Assembly (NCBI GenBank): GCA_039621445.1
Contig: CP154956.1
Span: forward strand, 55,025,419-55,089,418
DNA from: Euglena gracilis
Lineage: Eukaryota > Euglenida > Euglenophyceae > Euglenales
DNA length: 64,000 nt
Reading direction: 5' to 3'
Shown: piece by piece, positions 20,405 to 30,167 of the stretch
Position numbering within the stretch: position 1 is the stretch's first letter
Layout: every line of letters begins with the position of its first letter
Notes under the pieces: generated by a model
Told to the model about the DNA's origin: nothing
What the model saw: only the letters and a program-made list of their open reading frames with translations
Databases searched by the model: none
Translations under genes and position numbers: made by a program

Positions 20405-20836
20405 AGGGTTCGATATAAGGAGGGCGTACATGGTTTAGGTGGGGGGGGTGTCCCCCCCCCCCCCCCCCCCCCTCCTGGCCCGCAGGGGGGGGGGGTCCGG
20501 ACCACCCCCCCCCCCCACCTGCAAGGGGGGTCCGGACCGACCCTCGGGGGCAAAAATTGACCCCCCCCAAAAGGGTCAATTTTTTCCTCCGGCGCTTCGC
20601 GCCGAAAATTTTTTGCATTTTTGGCACATTTTTGCCCAAAAAGTGCCCAAAATGGCACTTTTGGTCGTTTTGGGGGGTCAAAAATTTTCGGCCCGGCGCT
20701 TCGCGCCGGGCCGAAAATTCGGCCACCCTGACCGCGCACCTGTTTAGGTGGGGGGGGGTACCCCCCCCCCCCCCCCTCCTGGCCCGCAGGGGGGGGTCCG
20801 GACCACCCCCCCCCACCTGTCCTTATATCGAACCCT
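20405..20836. mobile_element. MITE-like element, AGGGTTCGATATAAGG family, 10-bp duplication
   Basis: The termini are AGGGTTCGATATAAGGA and TCCTTATATCGAACCCT, perfectly inverted. The direct repeat GATGGTCCCC flanks both ends (20395-20404, 20837-20846). The inside has C-run/G-run palindromes bracketing GGCGCTTCGCGCC hairpins, the same design as the other families. It is inserted next to the degraded Ty3 protease region, so it is younger than that element. Confidence 0.85.
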
Positions 20837-20846
20837 GATGGTCCCC

Positions 20847-23800
20847 TTTCCGGCGAGGACAACGCAAATCCAAACCGAACAACCATCGAAAAAACCTTGA
20901 ACCCCTGTTTTTCTTGGCACCACATTCAAATTACTTTCAGCCAACCATACATAGAAAAGGATCACGCCCTCCTCTATGTCGGCCTCATACAAAAGCGTAG
21001 GAATGTTCACCACAACCGCATTTCTGGCGTCTTGCACCACCCCTGAAAATTACAATTCCACAAAGGCCTCATCCGAACCGCCCTTCACCGTTTGGTTGTT
21101 GGTTGCAACAAAGTTGACGTGTTTTGCCGACGGCGCGAAAAATGAACGGGGGAGCAAATTTCTTTTCACCAAGCAACGTTCTGCCCCCGTGTTGACCAAG
21201 GCCCGAATCTCCTGGAAGCCACCCAAGACATCAAATTGGTAAAAAGACGCAAATGGACCCCCTTCACCCACCCCGCATTCAAAGCCATCAACCGCCACTC
21301 ACACAAAACCTCCCGGACGGTTGCAAAAACCGAATTTTTGCGTGGAATCAAATTTTCATTTCCATCAAAAGATGCTCCACTGCCTCATCTTCCTCAGGCG
21401 ATGGTTCATCTGATGATGGTACGGCTGGTTTTGATGAAGAGAACTCCGACATTGCCCCGATCACGTGAAGAGCGGTTATCACACGTGTCAAACAGGGAGG
21501 GGTTGAAGGAGACAAAACATCCCCGCCCCCTGGATGGGAGACTTTCATTTGCAGAACCGGCTCCCGGATGGCTCTGACCCGGAGGAGTTTCTTTCACCAC
21601 CTTCGGCCCTCTTTCCTCCGACTTTGGAGGGCAACCCCCCCCAACGAGCCTTTTGTGAAAACGAACATTTTTTGAAGTCATGGATGAACTCCCTGCCCGC
21701 CTTTTGCAAGTGAAGCACTCCCCCTTGGACGAAGGGGATTTTGCACTTGGGCCCTTTCCCCGGGAGGATGGTCTCCCACAGCACTTCTCCGGGTAGGATT
21801 GAGCCTTCGGCTTCCAGGATGATTTCCCTTTGGTCGGAGAACCTTTCTTGGTACTTTCCCCCCCACCGTTCCTGGGAGGGTCATCAACAAAAACTTACAC
21901 TTTTCCTGGGGAGGAGGACTTTTGCTTTCCCTCCACCCCATATGTATTCCGAGTGGCAACATAATCTCCGCTCCGTCCGCAGGAATGAGGTGGCAAATTT
22001 AAATTTTTTCATCACCCGTCAAGTGAAATTCATGACAGATTGCATCCATGAGGAACCCATCCAAAGCTAAGAATCCCGTTCAGCTTTGTTGTGGCACTCA
22101 AACACATAACTCCCCACCGCCTCATGGTTCCTCGGGAGTCGGTGTCCAATCACCCGCCCCAACTCCTGCAGAAACGGTTCATTCATGAGCTTCCGGGTGA
22201 AAGAAATGCGGTCCCATGGTTTGTACCTCCTCCTTTTTTTTGGCCTGCTCAACCATCACCTTTTTTTGCAAAAACGGGAGCATTTGCAGAAAATGAGTTG
22301 TCATTCCTCGGCATCGGTTCGTTCTTCCACTCGGTCCCTTTTGGACTCAAATTCTGCTTCGAATTCCACCCAATCCAAAAGAGTGAGTTGTGCGTTGGGG
22401 GGACCCGAGCATTTGTGTGACACCCAAAGCCAATCAGCCCTACTTTGTTTGAGGGTATCCACCCAAAACTGTCTCCGAAATTCATCCTGAAAAATTTTGT
22501 AGGTCATATTCCTGGACCTACTTATTCGGGTTTTTAGTCTTAGGGACGTTGCCTCGTCGAGGCAGCTGCGAAATTCCATCAACAGGGCAAGAACGGAGAG
22601 ATGGTAGGGGGAGGTTTCCTGGATAATTCTTTCCACCTCCTTCCTTTTCTTTCAAACTCGGGGGCATCTTGCAACAACCCAGAAAATCGATGGTTTTCCA
22701 TTTGTCGACAAACCTCTTGCATAATGGGGTTCAAAGGTGCCATTGACATAAATCCCGGAACGGCTTGCCCCAAAACGTTGACATGGGTTTGGGGACCCAT
22801 GCTCTCAAAATTGTTTGGGATAGGTGCAAAAGAAAAAGGAGCGTTCATGGGCATGAAACCGGAAGGTGCCTGTGAGGGTTGAACAATGGGTTTCGGTGGA
22901 ACCAGTCTTGCACTGTTGGTTTGAGTTGAAGAACTGCCCTCCTTCAGGTTGTTCCAAAAGTAGCACATGAACTTTGCCCCGAATCACTGGTTCCCTTCCC
23001 CAGATCTTGCAACGGTGGTGGTCAATTTCCCTTTGCGTTGGATTCGCAAAGCTGCCATTTCTTCCCTCAACTTCAGAAATTCACTTTCCAACTATATCAC
23101 CAGGAGTTTTTTTGCTTGGTCCTCGGGTTCGGGGTTGGTTGGGGGATTTGTTTTCTGCATTGGGGGAGCCAACTCCACGGGTTGCCAAAGCACACCTGTG
23201 GCCACTGCTGTTGCTGTCATAGAAGCAGCTGTACTTGTCGGAAAAGTCGGCTGGGCTGAGGGCCTGGCATCCTTTGGGGCCTTGGCTTCGGTTGGCACCT
23301 TGGCCTGCGTTGACGGGCCAAAAGGGGTGGTGCTGCTTGGACATGGGGGGGATTGATTTTGTTGTGGAAAATGGGAACCTCATGCCAAAAAGGCAAAAAA
23401 ATCACTCATCATTCATTTGAAGATTCTTGGACACAAACAACCAACACTTGGACCCCACGTTGGACCGTGCTGTGCTGGCAAGAGCCAACTCACCAGAAAT
23501 GGTTATCACGCCGGCAAGGTTTAGAACTACCAAAAAATTGTGTTTGTCACTGGAACAAGGGGGGAAACTATATTCAAGCTGTAAGAGGAGTTCGACATTT
23601 GGGTGGTTGCACCTTGTTGGGCTGTTCACAGGTAATCGACTTTGATGGGGTGGGAAATTCCTCGGGATGTAGTGGTGTCCATAAATATTCATACCCCCCC
23701 CCAGATGGAAACCATGTTCCAGCCGTGAAGCATTCCAAACCCATCCATGGCATGTCAAATGGACATACTTTGCCCCAAAGGGCACCTTTTAACGTTTTGC

Positions 23801-23930
23801 TCGCTGGCCAACACCTTTGTAAGCCTTTCTGCCCGTTCTTGGGCCTGAGGAGTCTGAGAAAGGCCTTGGAGTTGTGATGCAAAGGTACCATTGACACGAC
23901 AGACACAAATCTCAAAACGTCAAATCTAAA
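20847..23930 (-). pseudogene. Degraded Ty3-type gag-protease remnant
   Basis: Minus-strand pieces in order are as follows. A Pro/Ala-rich gag N-terminus lies at 23.9-22.6 kb (with QAQERAERLTKVLASEQ in one frame). A capsid-like segment lies at 22636-22301 (DEFRRQFWVDTLKQSRADW, then LLDWVEFEAEF). A protease at 21298-21050 reads ALVNTGAERCLVKRNLLP, where Asn replaces the catalytic Asp of the usual DTGA. A further protease strand near 20.95 kb contains WLAESNLNVVPRK. Frame changes and stops are frequent. No RT is recognised below 20.8 kb. Confidence 0.6.
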
Positions 23931-24056
23931 AACAATCCCCTGGAAAAAAGCAACATTTTTTTTCAGATTACGTCAAAGTGCCTGACAGTAAAGGCAACAA
24001 AATATTTTTTGGTGTCCATGTTTTAGTAATCGTTTGTTTTTTTTGAAAAAATATGA

Positions 24057-24530
24057 TCAGTTTCGGCTGTGAATAAAATCAAATGGCAAAGGCCGTGGGC
24101 GTGGGCGGCGGCGAAGGTGGCAGCCAGAGGCAGCCGAGGGCCACCCCAAGGTCGGGGCAGGCAGAGAGTCGGTCTGCCAGCAGCGCCGCCAGCGGCGGGT
24201 GCAGGGGCAGCGGGTGACCGGGGTTGAGTCCACACACAAGTCCGGCAAGAGGGGCCCTACAGGAGGTTGGAGCCCGTCCAAGGCACCCTCCAATCCCGAC
24301 GGTTTATCATGCAAGGATTGGACCTTCTGGATCAAAACCCCCATTGACTCTCTCAAGGTGGGCCGGCTTCCCACATCCCCCTCAACTTGTTTGATCCTTG
24401 CTCCCAAGGATCGAATTGCAGCGTCCATGGATGTCCCCATTTGAGCGGGCCGATTCCACAAACAGATGCCCAGTTGCAGGGGTAGCCCAGGTCCACAACA
24501 CCACCCGACCATTTCTTCATTACAAGCCAT
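24057..24530 (-). CDS. Gag-like N-terminal coiled-coil fragment
   Basis: The minus-strand frame contains AAIRSLGARIKQVEGDVG and RESMGVLIQKVQSL, a short heptad-like stretch of the kind found at gag N-termini. It lies between the degraded Ty3 gag and the DIRS fragment, and is repeated in arm 2 (34412-34885, + strand). The assignment is weak. Confidence 0.25.
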   Translation of the reverse strand: MACNEEMVGWCCGPGLPLQLGICLWNRPAQMGTSMDAAIRSLGARIKQVEGDVGSRPTLRESMGVLIQKVQSLHDKPSGLEGALDGLQPPVGPLLPDLCVDSTPVTRCPCTRRWRRCWQTDSLPAPTLGWPSAASGCHLRRRPRPRPLPFDFIHSRN

Positions 24531-25257
24531 ATCAGGGGAAAAGGATTGGCTCCCAGAGGCCCCCCAAGACTTTCAATGGGCATAACCCCCAAGAGCAAAG
24601 AGAAGGTAATGGGGACTGTCAAAAATTAAAGAGGGCCAGGGGAGCCAACATCAAGAGGGCCAGTGGGGCCAGAATTATCACCAAGGCCACTGGGTCCATC
24701 ACCATGCTCAACATCAACAGTTTCAAGGCCACTGGGGCCATCGAATGTCAGAAGGGGAGAACCCCAAGAAGCTAAAAGGCTGTCCCCCAGCAGGGTTTTT
24801 TCAATGCACTGTGGCAGCCACAGGAGGATGCCCCACAGGGGCAGTGGAGGACAAGGCCCCCCCCCTCAACTTTCGTTGTCAATGCCCATGGCAGGGGCGA
24901 GCCTAAACAAGGAGGAGACCCAAAAAGGGGCCCCTATGGTATGTCAAATGACAACACCAACGACAACGTGGAGGATCAGAAAGCCTGTGAGCAGAGCATG
25001 CACACCCCCAGCCACCTTTAGAGAATGCTCATCGGTGCAATGTCCAACACCCCCCACGCAGCACCCAGAAAATGATCTGGTTGGGAAAATACATTCCATG
25101 GAGGAAAAATGGGGAGACACCCCCCTGTACCAGATACTTCAGAAAAGTAAAAAATGGTGGACAAAAAATCCCCCCCGCAACATATCAATTCAGCCACCTG
25201 GTGGCCCCAATTAATAAAAATGAAAGTTCCAGGGACCCCCTGCTGCAAATCACCCCT
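24531..25257 (+). pseudogene. DIRS-like element, left fragment (internally deleted)
   Basis: The + strand frame ends SMEEKWGDTPLYQILQKS and WWTKNPPRNIS, closely matching the pre-RT region of the DIRS element at 39.6-39.85 kb. It then jumps directly to a stretch matching that element's Dam-like domain (near 41400: GGCCCCAATTAATAA and AAAGTTCCAGGGACC). RT and RNase H are therefore missing. It ends in CCCT at 25254-25257, where the Ty3 LTR begins. Confidence 0.6.
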
Positions 25258-25922
25258 TGTAGGGGTTGCCCCTCCTGAGGTCCCTGTGAAGGGACCCCTG
25301 GCGGCGCAACCCGCGTAGGATCGTTTTTATTTGAGCCCACCTGGTGGGGGTTTTCCCCTTGTAGGAAAAATGGGGTAGGGGTGGGTGTTGTTGAGGGTAG
25401 TGATGTTGAAAATGACATACTTTGGTGGTCCAATCAATTGAACTTGAATGAGTAATCAGTAATAATCAATGACTTGAACTTGAAACTTTGAACTTTGAAT
25501 TGGCTTGCAATGCAAAACAATTGACGCCAAATGTCAGACAAAACAGAGTGTGAACAGAGCCCTGTGAACAGAAAATGTACAATTGGAGGGGGGCTACAGC
25601 TGGGGGGGGGGGCTACTTGGTATACTTTGCGCAATTCTTAATGAATTGCGCCATCCCAAGCGCCCACCAAGGGGGTGCGCATGCTTGCGCAAAGCCCGGC
25701 AGGGCTTGCGCATCCCCTTGGGGGTTGCCTGTTGGCCCCCTCCAACTGCCCCCTCCTTTACCTTCCCTTGGCTTGGTCAAAATGGACTGTGGGGCCCCCT
25801 TGGGGGCCAGTGGGGCCTCAAAAGGCCCTTGGGGACCTTGGAGCCCCCTCGCGGCCCTTCGTGGCCCCTTTGGGCCCCCTTGGGACCCCCCCCTTGGGGC
25901 GGGCACCCTCGGACCGCGCACA
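25258..25922 (-). repeat. 3' LTR of the nested Ty3 element
   Basis: On the minus strand it starts TGTGCGCGGTCCGAGG and ends GGGGCAACCCCTACA, the TG...CA form. It matches 36107-36767 in the same orientation. It is preceded by a polypurine tract. A third, inverted and nearly complete copy lies at 33036-33685. Confidence 0.8.
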
Positions 25923-25935
25923 CTCACCTCCTCAG
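25923..25935 (-). promoter_or_regulatory. Polypurine tract next to the 3' LTR
   Basis: The minus strand reads CTGAGGAGGTGAG directly before the LTR's TGTG. Such a purine-rich site primes plus-strand DNA synthesis in LTR elements. Confidence 0.6.
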
Positions 25936-27513
25936 AAAAATTGCCGTGCAATTTAAATCCGACTCCTTTGCCGGTCCGAGGTGCCGCCCCCCCCCTTTTT
26001 GCTTTCCGGCCTGCGAAAAAAATGTATTTTTTTTTTCGTGTTGAAACGCACAAGCGGTGGCGCCACGTGCCGTGTGTGGAGCGTGCTGTCGGGGAGGGAG
26101 TACAAGGGAGGGGCGAGAAGGGGGACGGGCGCCTCCAGGCTCGTGACCCGGGGAGGCACCGCTTGGGGCCCCTCCGCTCCCCCTCCGGTCCCGTGAGCCT
26201 TCTTGGCCCATGGGTAGGGGCGGACTGCCCCCCCCCCGCAACACTCGATGCCAATGTGTAAGTGTGATCCCCCCCCAGGCCCCGCTTGGCCCGGGGTGGA
26301 AGGCTCCTGCATGTTCGGAAAGAAACATTTGACCATCCCAGCAGGGCCGCCCCGCCTTGCCCGGTATCCCGGGGCCAAAGGCCCCCGGGGGCTTGGCAGG
26401 GGTGCGTGCTGGAGGGGGCGCCGGGGAGGCGCCTTGGGTGGGGCCCGTTCCTTGGAGGGGTCTGGGCTGCCCCCGCATTGTGGGCCGGGCCGCCTTGGCC
26501 GGGGCCCGTCCTCTTGAGAGGGGGGGCTGCCCCCCCCCCCCCCGCTCTCTCCGGTGTGGAGGGGGGTTGGCGCTTGCCCCCCCCCGGCGTGTTCAACTCC
26601 AAAAATTGGCCGACGGGGTGTATTTTTTAAAAAAAAATTGGTGGAAACTCGGCAGGCCTCCCCCCCCCGGCATGGTGGGCCGAGGAGGGGTGTGGTCGAC
26701 CGCAAAAAAAAATTCGGCAAGCGCCCAGGCGCCCCCCCCCTTCCGTCGGCACGGCTGGCCGATGAGGGGGGCAGCCAACCGTCAAAAATCGGGAGGAATT
26801 GGCAGGCCCCCCCCCCCCCCTCGGCACGTCGGGCCGAAGAGGGGTGTGGCCAACCATCAAAAATTGGTTAAAATGGTAACTCCCCCCCCCCCCGGCATGG
26901 TGGGCTGAGGAGGGGTGTCCGCCGTCAGCCCCCCCGCCTTGGCGGGGCCCTCCAAAATTCAAAACTGAAATCGAAAAAGGAATCAAACCGGTGATGTGAA
27001 GGGCAGAACTGAAAGAATGCAGGGGCTCGAGGCCCCCCCTTGGGTCCTAGCTGCCTCGTGGGCCCCCTTGGCGCCCGGGTGCCGCACCGTGCGGTGTTGA
27101 GCACGTGCGGCGAGTGGGCGCCGGGGGGCACTCGCCCTGGGCGGGTGTTGTCTGTGGTGGGTGTTGGGCGAGGCCAGCCCTGGGGGGGGGAGAATGTGGG
27201 CCCCCCAGGGGCCCTTGGGGATGGCCCCCCCCCCCCCGTGCAGATGTGTGGCCTCCTTGCCCCGCCCGGGCGTCCTGTCCCCTTGAGAGGGCCACCAGGC
27301 CCCCGGCTTCTGGGGCCACCAGTCCCACGCCCGTAGCCAAGGGGCGGTCGCAGGGGTTTGAAATCTGAATTTGAAATTGAAGTTGAACCTGCGAAGACAC
27401 AAATAACAATCACACAAACAAAATCAGAATCAGAGCCAGGGACGTAGGGGTGCTCCGCCACCACCACAGTCCCCGTGCCCAACTTCCCCCCGCTTCCACC
27501 TCAAACCCTCCCC
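25936..27513 (-). other. 3' untranslated region of the Ty3 element with a tandem repeat
   Basis: There are about 1.6 kb between the integrase stop and the polypurine tract. 26660-26935 has about four diverged units of 80-90 bases containing GGCATGGTGGGCCGAGGAGG and a C-run. Long open frames on both strands reflect the high GC content, and none has a recognised family. Confidence 0.5.
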
Positions 27514-29226
27514 CTATTGCCTTCGACCCCGCCCCCCTTTCCTCCCGGGGCGGAGAAATCCCACCACCTCCAACGGGATCCCCTTGGCTGCACAATAGTC
27601 CACCACATCCTCGTTGTAGGATGGGAAGAAATCCGACCATGGTAGCCATTGGAGATCCGTCGGATCCCAATTTTTCCACCTCACCTGAAATTCCGGGACT
27701 CCCGTTTCCGGGTGGCTCCGGCTGCCCACAATCTCCTCCACCACCCACTCATCCGGTCCCACCTCCAGGGGGGCCGCCTTGTCATTGAAATAGAACAGTG
27801 GGAGGGGGTCGGTGGAGAACTCGTCCTCTGCGTGGAGCTTGAGTTGGCTCCGGTGTGTCTCTTGGCGGGCCCCTGGGGCCAGCTCCACCACATATGAGTG
27901 GCGACCCCGGCGGGCCACCACAGTCCCCCTTTTCCACTTGGTGGCCAACTTGTCCGTGCCCGGCTGTGTCTCGGGACGGTACCACACCTTGGCACCGACC
28001 TCCAGGGGAGGTGGGTCCCTTCTCTTGGTGTTGATGGAAGCCCACCGTTTGGCGTGCAAGGCATTCAAGGTTGAGGCCACCTTCTCATCCATAGCCCGCA
28101 TCCGTGCCATGAAGTCGGCTGCCCCCTCGGCCTCTCGTGGGGGCTGGTGGGGCAGGCCTTGGAGTGGCCGGTGCCGCCCGAAGACCACCTCGTAGGGCGA
28201 CAAGCCGGACTCCCCTGGCACATCGTGCAGGTGCCGGAGGGCCTTGGGTAACAGCACCACCCATGAGGCCTCCTTCTCCGACAGGTCAGCGATGAGCTTG
28301 GACAGGGTGTTCATCACCCGTTGGCCTGCCACCTCTGCCCGACCGTTGGCCTGGTGGTGGTAGGCCTGCCCGTAGGCACGCCTCACCCCCATGGCGGCGC
28401 ACATTGTTTGCCACCAAGCCGAAGCGAAGTGGGGGCCACGGTCCGAGGTCACCACAGAGGGCACCCCGAACATGTCCCAGTGGCGGAACATGGTCTTGGC
28501 CACCACCTCAGCTGTCAGGCCCTTGTACTTGTGGGGGGTGGCCACTGTCAACCCACTCTCACGGTCCACGCACAGGGCCAGATAATCATACACCTGGCCC
28601 TCGTGGGTCACCTCAGGCATGGCGAACAGGTCCACTGCCACACTGTCCATGAGGAACGGTGGCACAGGGGTGGCTTCGAGGGCACACTTGAAAGGTGCTC
28701 GCGAGGGGTCACAGGCTTGGCAGATTTCACATTGCCGCTGGATGCCTTGGGTGATTTTCTCAGCCCCCCTTGGATCAGCGAACCTGTACCACCGCCCCAT
28801 CTGGTGCCAGAGCCTGGAGGCTCCTGGGTGGCCCGCGTCCCCGTGGTGGGCCCGGACCACGAGCCCCATCAGGCTGGTGGGCACACAGAGGAGCCCGTCC
28901 GTGTACATTTTGTCCTCGTACAGACGGACTCCGTCAGGCCACTCTCCTGCAGGGGCCTGCACACTTGCATAAACAGGCCCCCACACAGGGCAATTTTCAT
29001 ATGCCCGTGACCAATCCCTGTCCATCACTGGGATGGAGGGATCCTCCTCCACCTCCTCCTGGGTGTGCACCGGTCTGGATGCCCACACAGCAAAAAGGCT
29101 GTGATGGGCCACTTGGTCCCCCGGCACAACTCCTCCCCTCTGCCGAAAAATCGTGTTCCCTGAGGGAACGTGACTTGGCGCACTGCCAAGCCCCTGGTCT
29201 CCCTGTGCCAACGCCGCCCCGGCCAC
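27514..29226 (-). CDS. Ty3-type integrase with chromodomain
   Basis: The frame of 570 codons is uninterrupted. In order it has an HHCC zinc-binding domain (HHGDAGHPGASRLWHQ, then CEICQAC), a DDE core with VAVDLFAMP, VTSDRGPHF and HHQANGRAEVAG, a GPY-like region, and a chromodomain (WVVEEIVGS, then FQVRWKNWDPTDLQWLPW). The integrase would insert the element's DNA; the chromodomain usually guides integration to marked chromatin. Its 5' end overlaps the Dam-like ORF in another frame, so a frameshift is needed to link them. The real start is unclear. Confidence 0.88.
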   Translation of the reverse strand: MAGAALAQGDQGLGSAPSHVPSGNTIFRQRGGVVPGDQVAHHSLFAVWASRPVHTQEEVEEDPSIPVMDRDWSRAYENCPVWGPVYASVQAPAGEWPDGVRLYEDKMYTDGLLCVPTSLMGLVVRAHHGDAGHPGASRLWHQMGRWYRFADPRGAEKITQGIQRQCEICQACDPSRAPFKCALEATPVPPFLMDSVAVDLFAMPEVTHEGQVYDYLALCVDRESGLTVATPHKYKGLTAEVVAKTMFRHWDMFGVPSVVTSDRGPHFASAWWQTMCAAMGVRRAYGQAYHHQANGRAEVAGQRVMNTLSKLIADLSEKEASWVVLLPKALRHLHDVPGESGLSPYEVVFGRHRPLQGLPHQPPREAEGAADFMARMRAMDEKVASTLNALHAKRWASINTKRRDPPPLEVGAKVWYRPETQPGTDKLATKWKRGTVVARRGRHSYVVELAPGARQETHRSQLKLHAEDEFSTDPLPLFYFNDKAAPLEVGPDEWVVEEIVGSRSHPETGVPEFQVRWKNWDPTDLQWLPWSDFFPSYNEDVVDYCAAKGIPLEVVGFLRPGRKGGRGRRQ

Positions 29227-30068
29227 CTGGGGATCACCAAGATGGCATGGGCCTGATCCCTCCTGATTTTTTCGAGAACCTCCTGTATTTTTTTATAAGG
29301 TGGGTTGATCCACAAAACCTCCCTGCCCCAGTCCTGTTTGAAGGCATCTTCTCCCTCCCCACTCCCTGGCCCCCACCAGCGGACAAACCTGCGGTTTTCT
29401 TTGGCAGAAAAGGCGTCGACCTCCGGCTGGACCCCCAGGCGGCGGAGTACGTCCCTGACGTACTCCTCCCGGACGTGGTAGTCCTGGGAGATCCACCGGG
29501 AGGGCGACCTCCCAAACCCTGAGGAACGGGCTGGGAATGGTGCTGGGGCTGGCTGTGGTGTGGGGGCTGAGGTGGAAGGTGCGGCCCTGACGCACCTCAC
29601 CTGGCGAATCGAAAAACCTGACTCCCTTTCCGTGCTGGGGGCGGTTTCATCCGTGTCCTTGATGGTTTGGGGAACGTTGATGACCTCCCTCGCTGCCTCC
29701 CTGATTGATGCCTGTGAGAGCGTTTTGTTTTTTTCTTTTTTCTTTTTTTGTTTTGTGTTTTTCCCCTCCCTTCCTGGTGTTGTGATCTGCGGTAGACCGG
29801 GTGTGCTGGAACCCGAAGGCCCCTGGGCGGCTTGCTGCGGAGGGCCAGCCGCCTTGTGTCCCTTCCCCCTTTGTCCCGAATCTGAACTCCGACCCGAGCC
29901 CCCCCCTGGCCTGCCCTCGCTGGTGGAAAGCACAGCCCAGGGGTTGGCAGAGTCGAATGAGAGGGCCTGCTGGCCCCCCCCGGCCCCTTTTCGTGTCTCA
30001 GTCAGGGGGGGCTGGGGGGACCGTGCAGGTTCTGGTCCGGATCTGCCTTTGGACCTTCCCTTGACCAA
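29025..30068 (-). CDS. Dam-like DNA methyltransferase domain of the Ty3 element
   Basis: The C-terminal half reads VQPEVDAFSAKENRRFVRWW, EDAFKQDWGREVLWINPPY, KKIQEVLEKIR and LVIPRWPGRRW. The pattern P-E-V-D-x-F-(S/A), D-A-(F/L)-x-x-x-W, N-P-P-(Y/W) and (I/V)-P-x-W is that of phage-like N6-adenine methyltransferase (Dam) domains known in DIRS and some Ty3-like retroelements; NPPY is the catalytic motif. The first half is a Lys/Ser-rich linker. The frame is the same as gag, with one TGA (30168-30170) between them and no other stop. No activity is shown. Confidence 0.72.
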   Translation of the reverse strand: MVKGRSKGRSGPEPARSPQPPLTETRKGAGGGQQALSFDSANPWAVLSTSEGRPGGGSGRSSDSGQRGKGHKAAGPPQQAAQGPSGSSTPGLPQITTPGREGKNTKQKKKKEKNKTLSQASIREAAREVINVPQTIKDTDETAPSTERESGFSIRQVRCVRAAPSTSAPTPQPAPAPFPARSSGFGRSPSRWISQDYHVREEYVRDVLRRLGVQPEVDAFSAKENRRFVRWWGPGSGEGEDAFKQDWGREVLWINPPYKKIQEVLEKIRRDQAHAILVIPRWPGRRWHRETRGLAVRQVTFPQGTRFFGRGEELCRGTKWPITAFLLCGHPDRCTPRRRWRRIPPSQ

Positions 30069-30167
30069 AACCCAACCCTCTCCGTGAACCCTTTCCTCAC
30101 CCCCCTTCCGAGGGCTGTGCTGGGGGCACCCCTGGCCCCCGTCCCCTCCCTTCTGGCCCCCGCTTTT

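Larger units (their letters stand above)
23157..25907 (+). repeat. Inverted-repeat arm 1 (about 2.75 kb)
   Basis: Its reverse complement is found at 33036-35786 with only scattered single-base differences. The arm contains the gag start of the degraded Ty3 remnant, a DIRS fragment, and almost all of the 3' LTR of the nested Ty3 element. Similarity stops near the GGGCACC at 25901-25907 and near 23157. Confidence 0.85.

Noticed and set aside
25583-26720. Long overlapping frames on both strands in GC-rich DNA
   Set aside because: High GC removes stop codons; no domain is recognised and the region is the LTR and 3' untranslated part of the Ty3 element.
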